DNA of 37,179 nt from Bacteroidaceae bacterium. GTDB lineage: Bacteria > Bacteroidota > Bacteroidia > Bacteroidales > Bacteroidaceae. The DNA lies in the NCBI GenBank assembly GCA_017631315.1, contig JAGBTN010000002.1, positions 1-37,179 of the forward strand. Reading direction: 5' to 3'. The notes under the pieces were generated by a model. The model saw only the letters and a list, made by a program, of their open reading frames with translations. It did no database searches and was not told where the DNA came from. Shown here in pieces: positions 1 through 7,854 of this stretch. The translations under genes and the position numbers were made by a program. Each line of letters begins with the position of its first letter. The stretch's first letter is position 1.

Positions 1-2587
1 GCTTAAGACATCTACCACTGTTACCTTGTCAAACAACACTGTTACCGAGTGTAAGAATGCAATCAGCCTTGGCTCATCTACAGGTGTAACCATTTCTGAA
101 TGTACTATCAATGTTGATGGTTACGGTGTTCGTGCCGATGGCGGTAGCAATGTTACTGTAACAAGTAGCGCAATTGAGGCATTCATTCCCGTTGTAGTGC
201 GCAATGCTTCTGTTGACAGCAACATCACATTCGAGGGTACAAACACAATGAATCAAACCAACACTGATGGTTTCTGGTGTGTTATCGGCACAGAAGAATA
301 CGAGGAAAATGGCAAATTGCCCGAAGCTGCAACTGCTAATGTTAGTGTTGTTCTCAACGGCAAGGGTCTCGATTTCAATGGCGTGTACGGTAACTATGGT
401 GTAGCAAGCATTGGAAATACTAAGTACTTCACATTTGCTAATGCTATTGCTGCTGCAAAGGCAGGTGATGTTATCACCATGTTGCAGGATATTACCGAAG
501 AAGTAACAGTTTCCAAGGCGGTAACCATCGATGGTGCAGGCAAAACCTACACCGGTAAGATGACTCTTACTAACAAGGCTGACATCACTATCAAGAATGT
601 AAACTTCGATGGTAAGGGTTATAACGGCTATGCTGTTGAAACTCGTGGGGCATATTACGTAACTATCGAGGATTGTACAGCGAAGAACTATGGTTATGGT
701 TTTGTTCAGACAGCTTCCGGTACTGTTCTTACAACCGTTAAGAACATAACTGTTAGCGATATGAACTACGGTGTGAAGATCGACTACTCCAACGCAGTCG
801 TTCTTGAGAACGTAGACATCACTGCAAATGTAGCAGCAGTTCTGAACTCCAACTACGGTGAGAAGACCATCACTGTTAAAAACAGTAAATTCAACATCCT
901 TGGTACATGGAAGAGAAATGACACTACGAAGACAACATATGTATTCGAAGGTGACAACACTATTGGTGAGTTCAAGACAGAAGCCGCACTTGATAACTTC
1001 AAGCTCGCTGTAGGTGCAACTGTTACAGCTCCCAATACTATTACTGCTACTGCTACAGAAGCTGGTTACTCTGTTGATTACAAGAATGGTAAGTACTTCG
1101 TTAAGCCCAATATTGCTAAGATTGGTGACACAATCTATGGAAGTCTTGCAGAAGCTATTGCTGCAGCAAAGGCAGGTGATGTTATCACCATGTTGCAGGA
1201 TATTACCGAAGATGTGACAGTTTCCAAGGCGGTAACCATCGATGGTGCAGGCAAAACCTACACCGGTAAGATGACCCTCAAGGCTGATGCAACACTCAAG
1301 AACGTCAACTTCGACGGTAAGGGCTACAACGGTTATGCTGTTGAGACTCGTGGTGCACAGTATCTGACCATCGAAGACTGTACCGCTAAGAACTATGGCT
1401 ATGGCTTCGTTCAGTTGGCTTCTGGTACAGCATTGACAACTGTTAAGAATGTTACAGCAACTAACATGAACTATGGTGTTAAGGTTGACTACAGCAGCGC
1501 TGTTGTTCTTGAAAACGTAGACATTACAGCTGCTGTTGCTGCTGTTCTTAACTCTAACTATGGCGAGAAGACCATCACAATCAAGGATAGTAAACTCAGC
1601 ATCCTTGGCACATGGACAAGAAACAACACCATAAAGACAAATTATGTATTCGAAGGTGAGAATACTGTTGGTACGTTTGTTATCGATTCTGCAATTGATA
1701 ACTTCTATCTCGCTGTTGATGCAACTTTGACTGCTCCCAACGATATTACCATGACTACCGATCGTTATTACGAGGTGAAGTACGATGATGATAAGTACTT
1801 TGTGGAGGCAATCACCATTGAACTTGTTGATGGTGAGGTAACAGAGTTCATCAATGCAAACAACATTGATGTTAAGGTTCTGACCTACAAGCGTAGCAAC
1901 ATCAAGTCAACCTGGACTCCGTTCTATGTTCCATTCGAAGTTCCTGTAAGCGCTATAGCTGACAAGTTCGATATTGCATACATCAACGACGTTCGTAGAA
2001 CAGACAGTGATAACAATGGTGAACTCGATGATTTCAGCATGGAGATTATCTACATCCACAAAGCTGGTGAAAATAGTAGCTGTGACGGCTCTAACAAGAT
2101 TCTCAAGCCCAACTATCCCTACTTCATCCGTTCAACGGCTGGTACTACAGAAATGAATATTACTCTTGAAGAAACAATACTCTATGCAGCTAAGGAGAAT
2201 ACCTTTGACTGCACAACAATGACAGAGAAGTTCGAAATCAAGGGTAATTACAAGCAGAAGTCTGACTTAGACAAGCAATTCGATTATGTTGTTGGTGGTG
2301 GTGAATGGGGCCATCTCGCAACAGGTTATTCCTTGAATCCGTTCCGCTTCTACATGACAAGAAGCTCTCGCTTCGAAGGCGAGCCGACTTCTTCTTTGGC
2401 TCCGATGAAGTCAATGAAGATTCGTGTTTGCGGTGAAGAAGACGAGAATGGTGCAACCATCATCTACGACGTTGTAGAAGACAGCCTGAATGGCAATGAC
2501 TTCATTTACGACCTGCAGGGTCGTCGTGTAAGCGAGCCTAAGAAGGGTGGCATCTACATCAAGAACGGTAAGAAAATTCTTTATTAA
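1..2587 (+). CDS. Large exported beta-helix repeat protein with C-terminal YDLQGR tag (5' partial)
   Basis: The reading frame is open from the left edge, so the N-terminus, including any signal peptide, lies outside; about 861 residues are visible. The visible part is rich in short beta-strand repeats with N, T, V and G (for example TIEDCTAKNYGYGFVQ), as in right-handed parallel beta-helix (pectate-lyase-like) surface proteins. Two copies of a module of about 237 residues lie in tandem (DNA about 415-1110 and 1126-1800), each opening with AIAAAKAGDVITMLQDI. After the repeats comes a roughly 230-residue non-repeat domain, then a terminal segment with YDLQGRRV and GIYIKNGKK. That ending resembles the tails of Bacteroidetes type IX secretion cargo, so export and cell-surface location are inferred. 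No catalytic residues were recognised; an adhesin or glycan-binding role is possible but unproven. The gene ends 72 bp before a small peptide gene. Confidence 0.8.
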   Translation, partial: LKTSTTVTLSNNTVTECKNAISLGSSTGVTISECTINVDGYGVRADGGSNVTVTSSAIEAFIPVVVRNASVDSNITFEGTNTMNQTNTDGFWCVIGTEEYEENGKLPEAATANVSVVLNGKGLDFNGVYGNYGVASIGNTKYFTFANAIAAAKAGDVITMLQDITEEVTVSKAVTIDGAGKTYTGKMTLTNKADITIKNVNFDGKGYNGYAVETRGAYYVTIEDCTAKNYGYGFVQTASGTVLTTVKNITVSDMNYGVKIDYSNAVVLENVDITANVAAVLNSNYGEKTITVKNSKFNILGTWKRNDTTKTTYVFEGDNTIGEFKTEAALDNFKLAVGATVTAPNTITATATEAGYSVDYKNGKYFVKPNIAKIGDTIYGSLAEAIAAAKAGDVITMLQDITEDVTVSKAVTIDGAGKTYTGKMTLKADATLKNVNFDGKGYNGYAVETRGAQYLTIEDCTAKNYGYGFVQLASGTALTTVKNVTATNMNYGVKVDYSSAVVLENVDITAAVAAVLNSNYGEKTITIKDSKLSILGTWTRNNTIKTNYVFEGENTVGTFVIDSAIDNFYLAVDATLTAPNDITMTTDRYYEVKYDDDKYFVEAITIELVDGEVTEFINANNIDVKVLTYKRSNIKSTWTPFYVPFEVPVSAIADKFDIAYINDVRRTDSDNNGELDDFSMEIIYIHKAGENSSCDGSNKILKPNYPYFIRSTAGTTEMNITLEETILYAAKENTFDCTTMTEKFEIKGNYKQKSDLDKQFDYVVGGGEWGHLATGYSLNPFRFYMTRSSRFEGEPTSSLAPMKSMKIRVCGEEDENGATIIYDVVEDSLNGNDFIYDLQGRRVSEPKKGGIYIKNGKKILY
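443..1273 (+). repeat. Direct repeat of about 711 bp inside the beta-helix gene
   Basis: The block at 443-562 recurs at 1154-1273, an offset of 711 bp (237 codons). Over this 120-bp stretch the copies differ at only a few positions, including synonymous sites. Beyond it the copies stay alignable as protein but diverge clearly in DNA, and the first copy has two extra codons. The pattern suggests a recent local gene conversion or duplication within an older tandem repeat. Confidence 0.85.
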
Positions 2588-2607
2588 TTGGTTAACACTT
2601 TAATTCC

Positions 2608-2639
2608 TCCCACGTGCGACAGTGATGTCGTCCGTGGGA
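2608..2639 (+). promoter_or_regulatory. Intergenic stem-loop between beta-helix gene and small peptide gene
   Basis: TCCCACG (2608-2614) pairs with CGTGGGA (2633-2639), and inside it CGAC (2617-2620) can pair with GTCG (2627-2630). It lies in the 72-bp gap and is followed by an A-rich run rather than T residues. It therefore looks more like an RNA processing or stability element, or a partial attenuator, than a full terminator. The function is inferred. Confidence 0.5.
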
Positions 2640-2659
2640 ATCAAAAAAAGCTAAGAATC

Positions 2660-2839
2660 ATGAAAAAAGAATATTTAAGCCCCGAAATGCAAGTTGTAAA
2701 GTTTACTATAAATAGTAATATACTTGCAGCATCAGAAATGCCGGGTGGCGAAGGTGATGTTATTCCTGATGTAAAGGAAGAAAATGGTAGTACAAACACC
2801 ACCGTTGGTGGCGGCTCTATCTGGGACAACGAATGGTAA
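2660..2839 (+). CDS. Small 59-residue protein, glycine- and asparagine-rich
   Basis: The ATG at 2660 gives 59 residues beginning MKKEYLSPEMQVVKF; the frame runs further upstream only through a TTG, and no ATG lies there. The N-terminal part has the look of small Bacteroidales proteins of the type 'YxxPxxxVVxI...LAAS', which I recall often lying beside large exported proteins; that association comes from memory. Then follows an acidic, Gly/Asn/Thr-rich tail ending in WDNEW. There is no convincing signal peptide. It lies 72 bp after the beta-helix gene, behind a stem-loop, and is followed by a strong terminator, so the two are probably one transcription unit. Function unknown; a peptide precursor or an accessory factor for the neighbour are both guesses. 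Confidence 0.6.
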   Translation: MKKEYLSPEMQVVKFTINSNILAASEMPGGEGDVIPDVKEENGSTNTTVGGGSIWDNEW

Positions 2840-2875
2840 TCTGCTGCAGATAAACATTTGAATCTATAACGCATT

Positions 2876-2900
2876 GGGGAGTGCCGAAATGGCACTCCCC
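2876..2900 (+). terminator. Rho-independent terminator after the small peptide gene
   Basis: A perfect 10-bp GC-rich stem, GGGGAGTGCC paired with GGCACTCCCC around a GAAAT loop, begins 37 bp after the stop codon and is followed by an AT-rich stretch (AATTGTATTT). Confidence 0.8.
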
Positions 2901-2948
2901 AATTGTATTTATGCTCCTTCACGCGGCTGATGTTACAGCCCTATTTGT

Positions 2949-3085
2949 GGCGACGGAAAACACCACGCGTCCTTCCGGCAAACTTCACGTGTGTAGTTGC
3001 CCAACTTCTCTGCAGAAGTTGGTAAAGTTCACTGCAGAAGTTTTTCGGGCTGTCTGGGAGTGCTGTAAACTGGCACTTTGGCAGA
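2949..3085. repeat. Possible diverged 22-bp-period repeat array
   Basis: This stretch lies in the 316-bp gap between the small peptide gene and the transporter. Two copies of a 22-bp unit containing CTGCAGAAGTT start 22 bp apart (near 3004 and 3026), and a weaker similar unit precedes them. CTTCCGGCAAA at about 2974 resembles the tail of the units at 32679-32766. A 9-bp stem (3001-3009 with 3014-3022) also forms here. Membership of the family of 22-bp arrays described elsewhere in this window is an inference from spacing and these short matches. Confidence 0.4.
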
Positions 3086-3090
3086 CATAC

Positions 3091-3132
3091 AAAATACCCC
3101 GCCATGATTGTTGAATCTTGGCGGGGTATTTT
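3091..3132. terminator. Bidirectional terminator hairpin
   Basis: A 13-bp perfect stem (3091-3103 with 3120-3132, sequence AAAATACCCCGCC) encloses a 16-nt loop. The ends carry A-run and T-run flanks, with GTGTTTTTTT after it on the plus strand. It is placed to end the leftward transporter transcript and any rightward read-through. Confidence 0.8.
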
Positions 3133-3155
3133 GTGTTTTTTTCTGCTGTGGCAGG

Positions 3156-4535
3156 CTATTGTTTCTTTGCGTCGAGGCGCTTCACCACCTGGCCATAGAC
3201 GATGAGGGCAATGGCGGACACCAGGGCGATGGCTCCGAAGCAGTACCAGATGTAGTGTGCGTTGGTGCTGGCTGCTGCCCATTCCTCGTGGGTGGAGAAG
3301 AGGGCTGGGTCGGGGCAATACTTGCTGAGCAGGAAGCCCGAGAGTCCGAAACCGCAGATGGACGAGAGAAACGAGTGGAGGTGGCTGAAGCCCAGATAGA
3401 GTCCCTCTTCGCCTTTGGGTGCCTGCAACGAGAAATACTCGAGGAAACGGGGGGAGATGAATGTCTCTGCCAAGCCCTGGAAGACGATGCCTACAACCAT
3501 CATGAACGCTACGGGGTGCATGGTGAGGATGGTGGTGCTGCCGTCGAGCATGTTGCCATAGGCCATGCAGATTGCCGAGATGGGCATGATGAACATGCCG
3601 ATGGTCATGGAGGTGAGGGCGCTGCGACTGCGCATCATCTGGGTGACAAGGCTCACTGTCAGCACCACCACCAGTGGGTTGACGTTGGCATACCACGAGG
3701 GCGATGCGCCTTCGCCTGCCAGACGGAGCACGTATTTGGGCATGGTGGCGTAGAGTTGCTGCTGCACGAGCCAGAAACCTGTGATGATGAGCGTGAGCAT
3801 GACAAGGCGGCCGTTGGTGCATACCTTAATCAGTGCGTTCCATATCTGACCGAAGGTCTTGCCTTCGCCCGTGTGCTGTGCGCTCTTGTAGAAGAACCAG
3901 ATGGCGAGGAGTGCCAGAAAAGTCATGGTGGCGGAGAAGTAGTTGAGTGTGATGAGACCTTCGTTGCCCAGTGCTTCGCGCAGAGGCTTCACGATGGTCT
4001 TGCCCGAGAAGGCACCGATGTTGACCATGGCATAGAAGATGGAGAAGCCTTTGGCACGTGTCTCGGGTGTCGTCTCCTTTGCCACTGTGCCCGAGATGAC
4101 GCTCTTGATGAACGAACCGCCACAGACGATGAGTGCCATGATGGGGATGATGCCGTAGCGCAGCTTGCTCTCGAGCAGACCGGTGAAGGTTGTTGTCTCG
4201 TTGTATTGTGCCAGGCCTGCTGCCTCGAGCCAGGTGGGATAGACAGCCAGTCCGAGATAGCCCACGGTGAGCAGAGCGAATGCCAGCAGCATGGAGTTGC
4301 GGAAACCTATCTTGTCGGCCAATGCCCCGGCAAACGTGGGCAACAGATAGAGGCAGGCGGAGAAGATGCCTGCAATGGCAGCCGACTCGATGTCGTCGAA
4401 GCCGAGAATACGGCTCAAATAGAGGGTGATGACGATGAAGACGCCATAGTATGCGGCGCGTTCGAATAACTCTACAGTGTTAGCAACCCAAAAGGCTTTG
4501 CTGAATTTTACTTTTTCCTTTGCTGTTGTACTCAT
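3156..4535 (-). CDS. POT/PTR2-type MFS transporter (probable peptide:H+ symporter)
   Basis: This is a 459-residue polytopic membrane protein, a length usual for MFS carriers, with about 12 hydrophobic segments. Near the N-terminus it carries ELFERAAYYG, which matches the ExxER-x-x-YYG signature of the proton-dependent oligopeptide transporter family; the first helices follow directly. Members import di- and tripeptides with protons across the inner membrane. Substrate cannot be fixed from sequence alone, and the family also includes nitrate and other solute carriers in other organisms. The ATG at 4535 gives a short cytoplasmic N-terminus typical of the family. It lies 73 bp downstream of the radical SAM gene in the same direction and may be co-transcribed with it; no separate promoter was seen. 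The terminator at 3091-3132 follows. Confidence 0.8.
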   Translation of the reverse strand: MSTTAKEKVKFSKAFWVANTVELFERAAYYGVFIVITLYLSRILGFDDIESAAIAGIFSACLYLLPTFAGALADKIGFRNSMLLAFALLTVGYLGLAVYPTWLEAAGLAQYNETTTFTGLLESKLRYGIIPIMALIVCGGSFIKSVISGTVAKETTPETRAKGFSIFYAMVNIGAFSGKTIVKPLREALGNEGLITLNYFSATMTFLALLAIWFFYKSAQHTGEGKTFGQIWNALIKVCTNGRLVMLTLIITGFWLVQQQLYATMPKYVLRLAGEGASPSWYANVNPLVVVLTVSLVTQMMRSRSALTSMTIGMFIMPISAICMAYGNMLDGSTTILTMHPVAFMMVVGIVFQGLAETFISPRFLEYFSLQAPKGEEGLYLGFSHLHSFLSSICGFGLSGFLLSKYCPDPALFSTHEEWAAASTNAHYIWYCFGAIALVSAIALIVYGQVVKRLDAKKQ

Positions 4536-4608
4536 TTTCTTTACGTGTGTTCGACGTGATGTCTGTGTCTGTAGTTTTTATATGGTTAATAGAATTTGTT
4601 TGTTCTCG

Positions 4609-5385
4609 TCAGTAACTCACCGAGACCTCGATGCCGAGTTCGCGGATGCGCTCTGCTATGGCGTTCATGATGTCGGCATCTGCCTTCTGCAGTCCGGCAA
4701 CGGGTGTCTCGCGGTCCAGCGTGTAGAGCATGACGGCGCGGGGCTTGATGCGTTGCAGTGCCTGGAGGTATGGGGCGATGTATGCCTCGCCAGTGTTGTC
4801 GAGGTTGTGGCCGTTGTATTGCCCTTTCATGAGCATGGTCTGTATGATGCAGTTGCCGCGGAACTGCTCGAGGCAACGGATTTGCTCCTCCACGTCGTAG
4901 TGTCCCTGCGGTTGGTCCACCAGGTTGATGTATTCGGGGCAGACGGTGTCGAGTTTGAGGATGTTGTTGTCGAAGTGCATCAGTGCTTCGCGTATCTCGG
5001 GGCGACGTATCTGTGTTGCGTTCGAGAGGATGCTCATCTTGGCAGACGGGCAGTAGATGTCGCGCACCTGCTTTACTCTTTCGACGATTTCGGGGAAGGC
5101 GGGATGCAGTGTCGGCTCGCCATTGCCGGCAAAGGTCAGCACGTCGGGTGTGATGCCTTCGGCACTCAGTTCCTGCAGTTTGCTTTCGAGGGTTTCCACC
5201 ACCTCGTCGGCCGTAGGCAGAGGGTTCTTGGTGCGACGTTCGCTGTTGAGTCCGCACTCGCAATAGATGCAGTCGAAACTGCAGAATTTTCCTCCCTTGG
5301 GCAGCAGATTTATGCCCAGAGAGATGCCCAGTCGGCGGCTGTGGATGGGGCCGAAGATGGGCGAATCATAGATGACTGTACTCAT
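4609..5385 (-). CDS. Radical SAM protein (COG0731-like)
   Basis: The 258-residue protein starts at the ATG at 5385; the open frame extends a further 182 codons upstream, but that would run through the promoter and into the neighbouring gene. Residues 11-22 (FGPIHSRRLGIS) and the cluster motif C35-x3-C39-x2-C42 (CSFDCIYC) are those of radical S-adenosylmethionine enzymes. FAGNGEPTLHP follows as the usual SAM-binding GEPT-type element. The layout resembles COG0731 Fe-S oxidoreductases, a group related to tRNA wybutosine synthesis enzymes but of unassigned role in bacteria. A [4Fe-4S] cluster and radical chemistry are expected; the substrate is unknown. A well-spaced promoter precedes it, and the POT transporter follows 73 bp downstream. 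Confidence 0.8.
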   Translation of the reverse strand: MSTVIYDSPIFGPIHSRRLGISLGINLLPKGGKFCSFDCIYCECGLNSERRTKNPLPTADEVVETLESKLQELSAEGITPDVLTFAGNGEPTLHPAFPEIVERVKQVRDIYCPSAKMSILSNATQIRRPEIREALMHFDNNILKLDTVCPEYINLVDQPQGHYDVEEQIRCLEQFRGNCIIQTMLMKGQYNGHNLDNTGEAYIAPYLQALQRIKPRAVMLYTLDRETPVAGLQKADADIMNAIAERIRELGIEVSVSY

Positions 5386-5393
5386 ATTGCGTG

Positions 5394-5424
5394 CAAAGGT
5401 ACGAGTAATAATTTGATTTTCAAA
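5394..5424 (-). promoter_or_regulatory. Bacteroidetes-type promoter for the radical SAM gene
   Basis: On the minus strand TTTG (5421-5424) lies exactly 19 bp before TACCTTTG (5394-5401), an ideal match to the Bacteroidetes -33/-7 pattern. Transcription would start only a few bases before the ATG at 5385. Confidence 0.75.
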
Positions 5425-5485
5425 ATTAAATGCTGAGACACAAAGAATTAAAAAAACATAATTCTTCATTCTCAAGACAAGGCTT

Positions 5486-5509
5486 TTTGATTTATTTATT
5501 GTATTTTTG
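5486..5509 (+). promoter_or_regulatory. Putative promoter for the DUF4294 gene
   Basis: TATTTTTG (5502-5509) matches the -7 consensus and lies 8 bp before the ATG at 5518. The nearest TTTG (5486-5489) is only 12 bp upstream, shorter than usual, so only the -7 element is well supported. Confidence 0.5.
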
Positions 5510-5517
5510 CAACAGAA

Positions 5518-6153
5518 ATGGTGCATAGGGCAATCATAACAACCATTGCTCTGCTCTTGGGCGCTCTTGTCTTTGCCCAGGAGGAGGCAGACGAACTGCT
5601 GCCACATGAGCCTGTGAACTACAAGCTCAAGCTGGAGACGTATCGCTACGTGAAGCCGCTCATCGAGAGGGGCGACACGATGTGGTGCTACCTTCTGCCT
5701 GAGTTGTGGGTATATCCGCCCTTGAAGTTCAAGAGCGAACGTCAGCGCCGTGCCTACAACAGGTTGGTATATAACGTGAAGAAGGTGTTGCCTATAGCCC
5801 AGCAGGTGAACGGACTCATTGCCGAGACGGCCGAGACGTTGGAGATGTTGCCCACAAAGAAACAGAAGAGTGCCCATGTAAGCGCGGTGGAAAAGGACAT
5901 CAAGGAGATGTACACGCCACAGATGAAGCAACTCACCTACTCGCAGGGCAAACTCCTCATCAAACTCGTGGACAGGGAGTGTAACCAGTCGTCATACGAG
6001 ATTGTGCAGGCATTCCTCGGTCCGGCAAAAGCCGCTTTCTACCAAGTCTTTGCCTGGACCTTCCGTGCCAGCCTGAAGAAAGAGTACCGTCCGGAAGAGG
6101 AAGACAAACTCATCGAGCGTGTAGTCCGGCAGGTGGAAACGGGGCAGTTGTAA
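5518..6153 (+). CDS. Secreted DUF4294 domain-containing protein
   Basis: The 211-residue protein starts with a hydrophobic signal peptide (about residues 1-20, ending near FAQ). The remainder matches my recollection of DUF4294, a Bacteroidetes family of unknown function: LPELWVYPPLKFKSERQRRAYNRL early in two blocks (PPLKFKSERQRRAYNRL is the core), then MYTPQMKQLTYSQGKLLIKL, then a tail with FRASLKKEYRP. It is expected to be periplasmic or outer-membrane associated. It is transcribed divergently from the radical SAM gene and converges with cysS across a 22-bp-period repeat array. No catalytic motif is visible. Confidence 0.75.
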   Translation: MVHRAIITTIALLLGALVFAQEEADELLPHEPVNYKLKLETYRYVKPLIERGDTMWCYLLPELWVYPPLKFKSERQRRAYNRLVYNVKKVLPIAQQVNGLIAETAETLEMLPTKKQKSAHVSAVEKDIKEMYTPQMKQLTYSQGKLLIKLVDRECNQSSYEIVQAFLGPAKAAFYQVFAWTFRASLKKEYRPEEEDKLIERVVRQVETGQL

Positions 6154-6157
6154 AATA

Positions 6158-6245
6158 GGTTAACCTTTCTGACAATAATGCTTAACCTTTCCGCCCGTAA
6201 TGGTTAACCTTTCTGCCCATAATGGTTAACCTGTTTTTTCTTAGA
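6158..6245. repeat. 22-bp-period intergenic array A (four units)
   Basis: Units start at 6158, 6180, 6202 and 6224, exactly 22 bp apart. Their cores are GGTTAACC, GCTTAACC, GGTTAACC and GGTTAACC, and the spacers run TTTCTGACAATAAT, TTTCCGCCCGTAAT and TTTCTGCCCATAAT. The last core is followed by TGTTTTTTC. The palindromic cores of units 3 and 4 can pair as an 8-bp stem with a 14-nt loop before this T-run, like a terminator for the gene ending at 6153. The spacing is strict while the spacers vary. Confidence 0.9.
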
Positions 6246-6258
6246 GGACAGACAAGAT

Positions 6259-6301
6259 AAACGCCGCCTGCTGTAGATGCGATTGTCAGCAAGCGGCGTT
6301 T
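6259..6301. terminator. Hairpin terminator between DUF4294 gene and cysS
   Basis: AAACGCCGC (6259-6267) pairs with GCGGCGTTT (6293-6301), and CTGCTG/CAGC can extend the stem inward. It lies 8 bp after the cysS stop codon on the minus strand and would serve cysS; T-rich sequence on the plus strand makes it possibly bidirectional. Confidence 0.7.
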
Positions 6302-6308
6302 GTGTTTC

Positions 6309-7808
6309 TTACTTGTTCAGCGTCCAGGAGAAACCGTCTTTGGTGTCCTTGACTTCGAAACCCAGTGCGGCAAGTTCGTCGCGTATCTTGTCGCTCAAAG
6401 CCCAGTTCTTCTCTGCCTTGGCTGCCTGGCGTTGCTCCAGAAGCATGTTGACAACTGCTCCGAAGGCTTCTTCGCGAGCCTTGTTGCTGACACCGGTGTC
6501 CTGGCGAAGGCCGAGTATCTCGGTGGTGAATGTCTCCATGAGTTGGAGCAGTGCCTGTGCCACTTCGGCGGTGATGCTTGCCTTCTTGTCGATGAGGCTG
6601 TTGATGGTGCGGCAGGCATCGAACAGGTGGCTGATGACGATGGGCGAGTTCAGGTCGTCGTTCATCGCATCGTAGAGTTTCGTGCGCAGTTCGTCCACGT
6701 ACTTCATCTCCACGGGCTGCTGCCCCTTCACCTTCTGTCCTTCCTGCAGACGGCGCAGGTTCTTCAGTCCGTCCATCAGGCGTGCCAGTCCCTTCTCTGC
6801 AGCCTGAAGCGCCTCGTTGCCGAAGTCGACAGTGCTGCGGTAGTGGGCTTGCAGAATGAAGAAACGGATGGTCATGGGCGTATAGGCCTGGCTGAGCAGC
6901 GGATGGCTGCCGTCGAAGAACTGCGGCAGCGTGATGAAGTTGTTGTACGACTTGCCCATCTTCTTGCCGTCGATGGTAATCATGTTGTTGTGCATCCAGT
7001 AGCGCACCATCTGGCAGCCCTGGCTTGCCACGGATTGGGCAATCTCACATTCGTGGTGTGGGAAGATGAGGTCCATGCCGCCGCCGTGGATGTCGAACTG
7101 CTCGCCGAGGTACTTCTTGCCCATGGCAGTACACTCGCAGTGCCATCCAGGGAAACCTTCGCTCCAGGGGCTTGGCCAGCGCATGATATGCTCGGGCTGC
7201 GCCGCCTTCCACAGAGCAAAGTCCGCCTGGTTGCGCTTCTCGCCAACACCGGCAAGTTCACGGCTCGCATCCTTCACATTCTCGAGGTCACGGCCCGAGA
7301 GGATGCCCCATCGGTGGTCCTTGTTGTACTTCTCTATGTCGAAATAAATGCTGCCATTGCTCTCGTAGGCATAGCCGTTGTCGAGAATCTTCTGCACCAA
7401 AGTCTGCTGCTCGATGATGTGTCCTGTGGCATGAGGCTCAATGCTCGGTGGCAGACAGCCCAGTGCGTCCATCGCCTCGTGGAAACGGTTCGTGTAGTAT
7501 TGGGCAACTTCCATCGGTTCGAGTTGCTCCAGCCGAGCTTTCTTCGCAATCTTGTCCTCACCCTCGTCGGCATCATGTTCCAGATGGCCCACGTCCGTGA
7601 TGTTGCGAACATAGCGAACCTTATAGTCCAGATGTTGCAGATAGCGGAAAAGGAGGTCGAAGGTGATGGCAGGGCGTGCATGGCCCAGGTGGGCATCACC
7701 ATAGACAGTAGGGCCGCAGACATACATGCCGACACGACCCGGAGTGAGCGGCTTGAAGAGTTCCTTCTGCCTGCTCAGTGTATTATAAATAAGAAGTGGT
7801 TGTTCCAT
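6309..7808 (-). CDS. cysS: Cysteinyl-tRNA synthetase
   Basis: This 499-residue cytoplasmic class I aminoacyl-tRNA synthetase charges tRNA-Cys using ATP. The HIGH-type motif is HLGH (residues 40-43), just after zinc ligand C31 in [16 protein letters not shown]. Other zinc ligands are in WHCEC (222-226) and HHECE (251-255), and the KMSKS-type loop is KMGKS (283-287). Length is usual for the family. I chose the ATG at 7808 over the TTG at 7823 because [10 protein letters not shown] is the normal family start. It follows the dnaE-trxA-small protein genes in the same direction after a 177-bp gap filled by a GC-rich repeat, so it may have its own promoter, which I could not identify. Confidence 0.96.
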   Translation of the reverse strand: MEQPLLIYNTLSRQKELFKPLTPGRVGMYVCGPTVYGDAHLGHARPAITFDLLFRYLQHLDYKVRYVRNITDVGHLEHDADEGEDKIAKKARLEQLEPMEVAQYYTNRFHEAMDALGCLPPSIEPHATGHIIEQQTLVQKILDNGYAYESNGSIYFDIEKYNKDHRWGILSGRDLENVKDASRELAGVGEKRNQADFALWKAAQPEHIMRWPSPWSEGFPGWHCECTAMGKKYLGEQFDIHGGGMDLIFPHHECEIAQSVASQGCQMVRYWMHNNMITIDGKKMGKSYNNFITLPQFFDGSHPLLSQAYTPMTIRFFILQAHYRSTVDFGNEALQAAEKGLARLMDGLKNLRRLQEGQKVKGQQPVEMKYVDELRTKLYDAMNDDLNSPIVISHLFDACRTINSLIDKKASITAEVAQALLQLMETFTTEILGLRQDTGVSNKAREEAFGAVVNMLLEQRQAAKAEKNWALSDKIRDELAALGFEVKDTKDGFSWTLNK

Positions 7809-7854
7809 ATTGTTAATGTTCAAAAAATGCTATAACGCCACAGCGTCCTCCTAG

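Noticed and set aside
3108-4469. 453-codon plus-strand frame opposite the POT transporter
   Set aside because: The transporter has a clear family signature and membrane segments; the antisense product is Cys/His/Glu-rich without pattern.
5386-5931. 182-codon N-terminal extension of the radical SAM protein
   Set aside because: It would cross a well-spaced promoter and run antisense through the DUF4294 gene.
6158-6245. Short-spaced repeat arrays considered as CRISPR
   Set aside because: Units are 22 bp in total with only an 8-bp core, spacers are not unique 30-mers, and no cas gene is nearby.
6300-7835. Long plus-strand open frame (511 codons) opposite cysS
   Set aside because: It mirrors cysS, which has all its motifs. 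The product is a low-information shadow rich in H, L, V and A.
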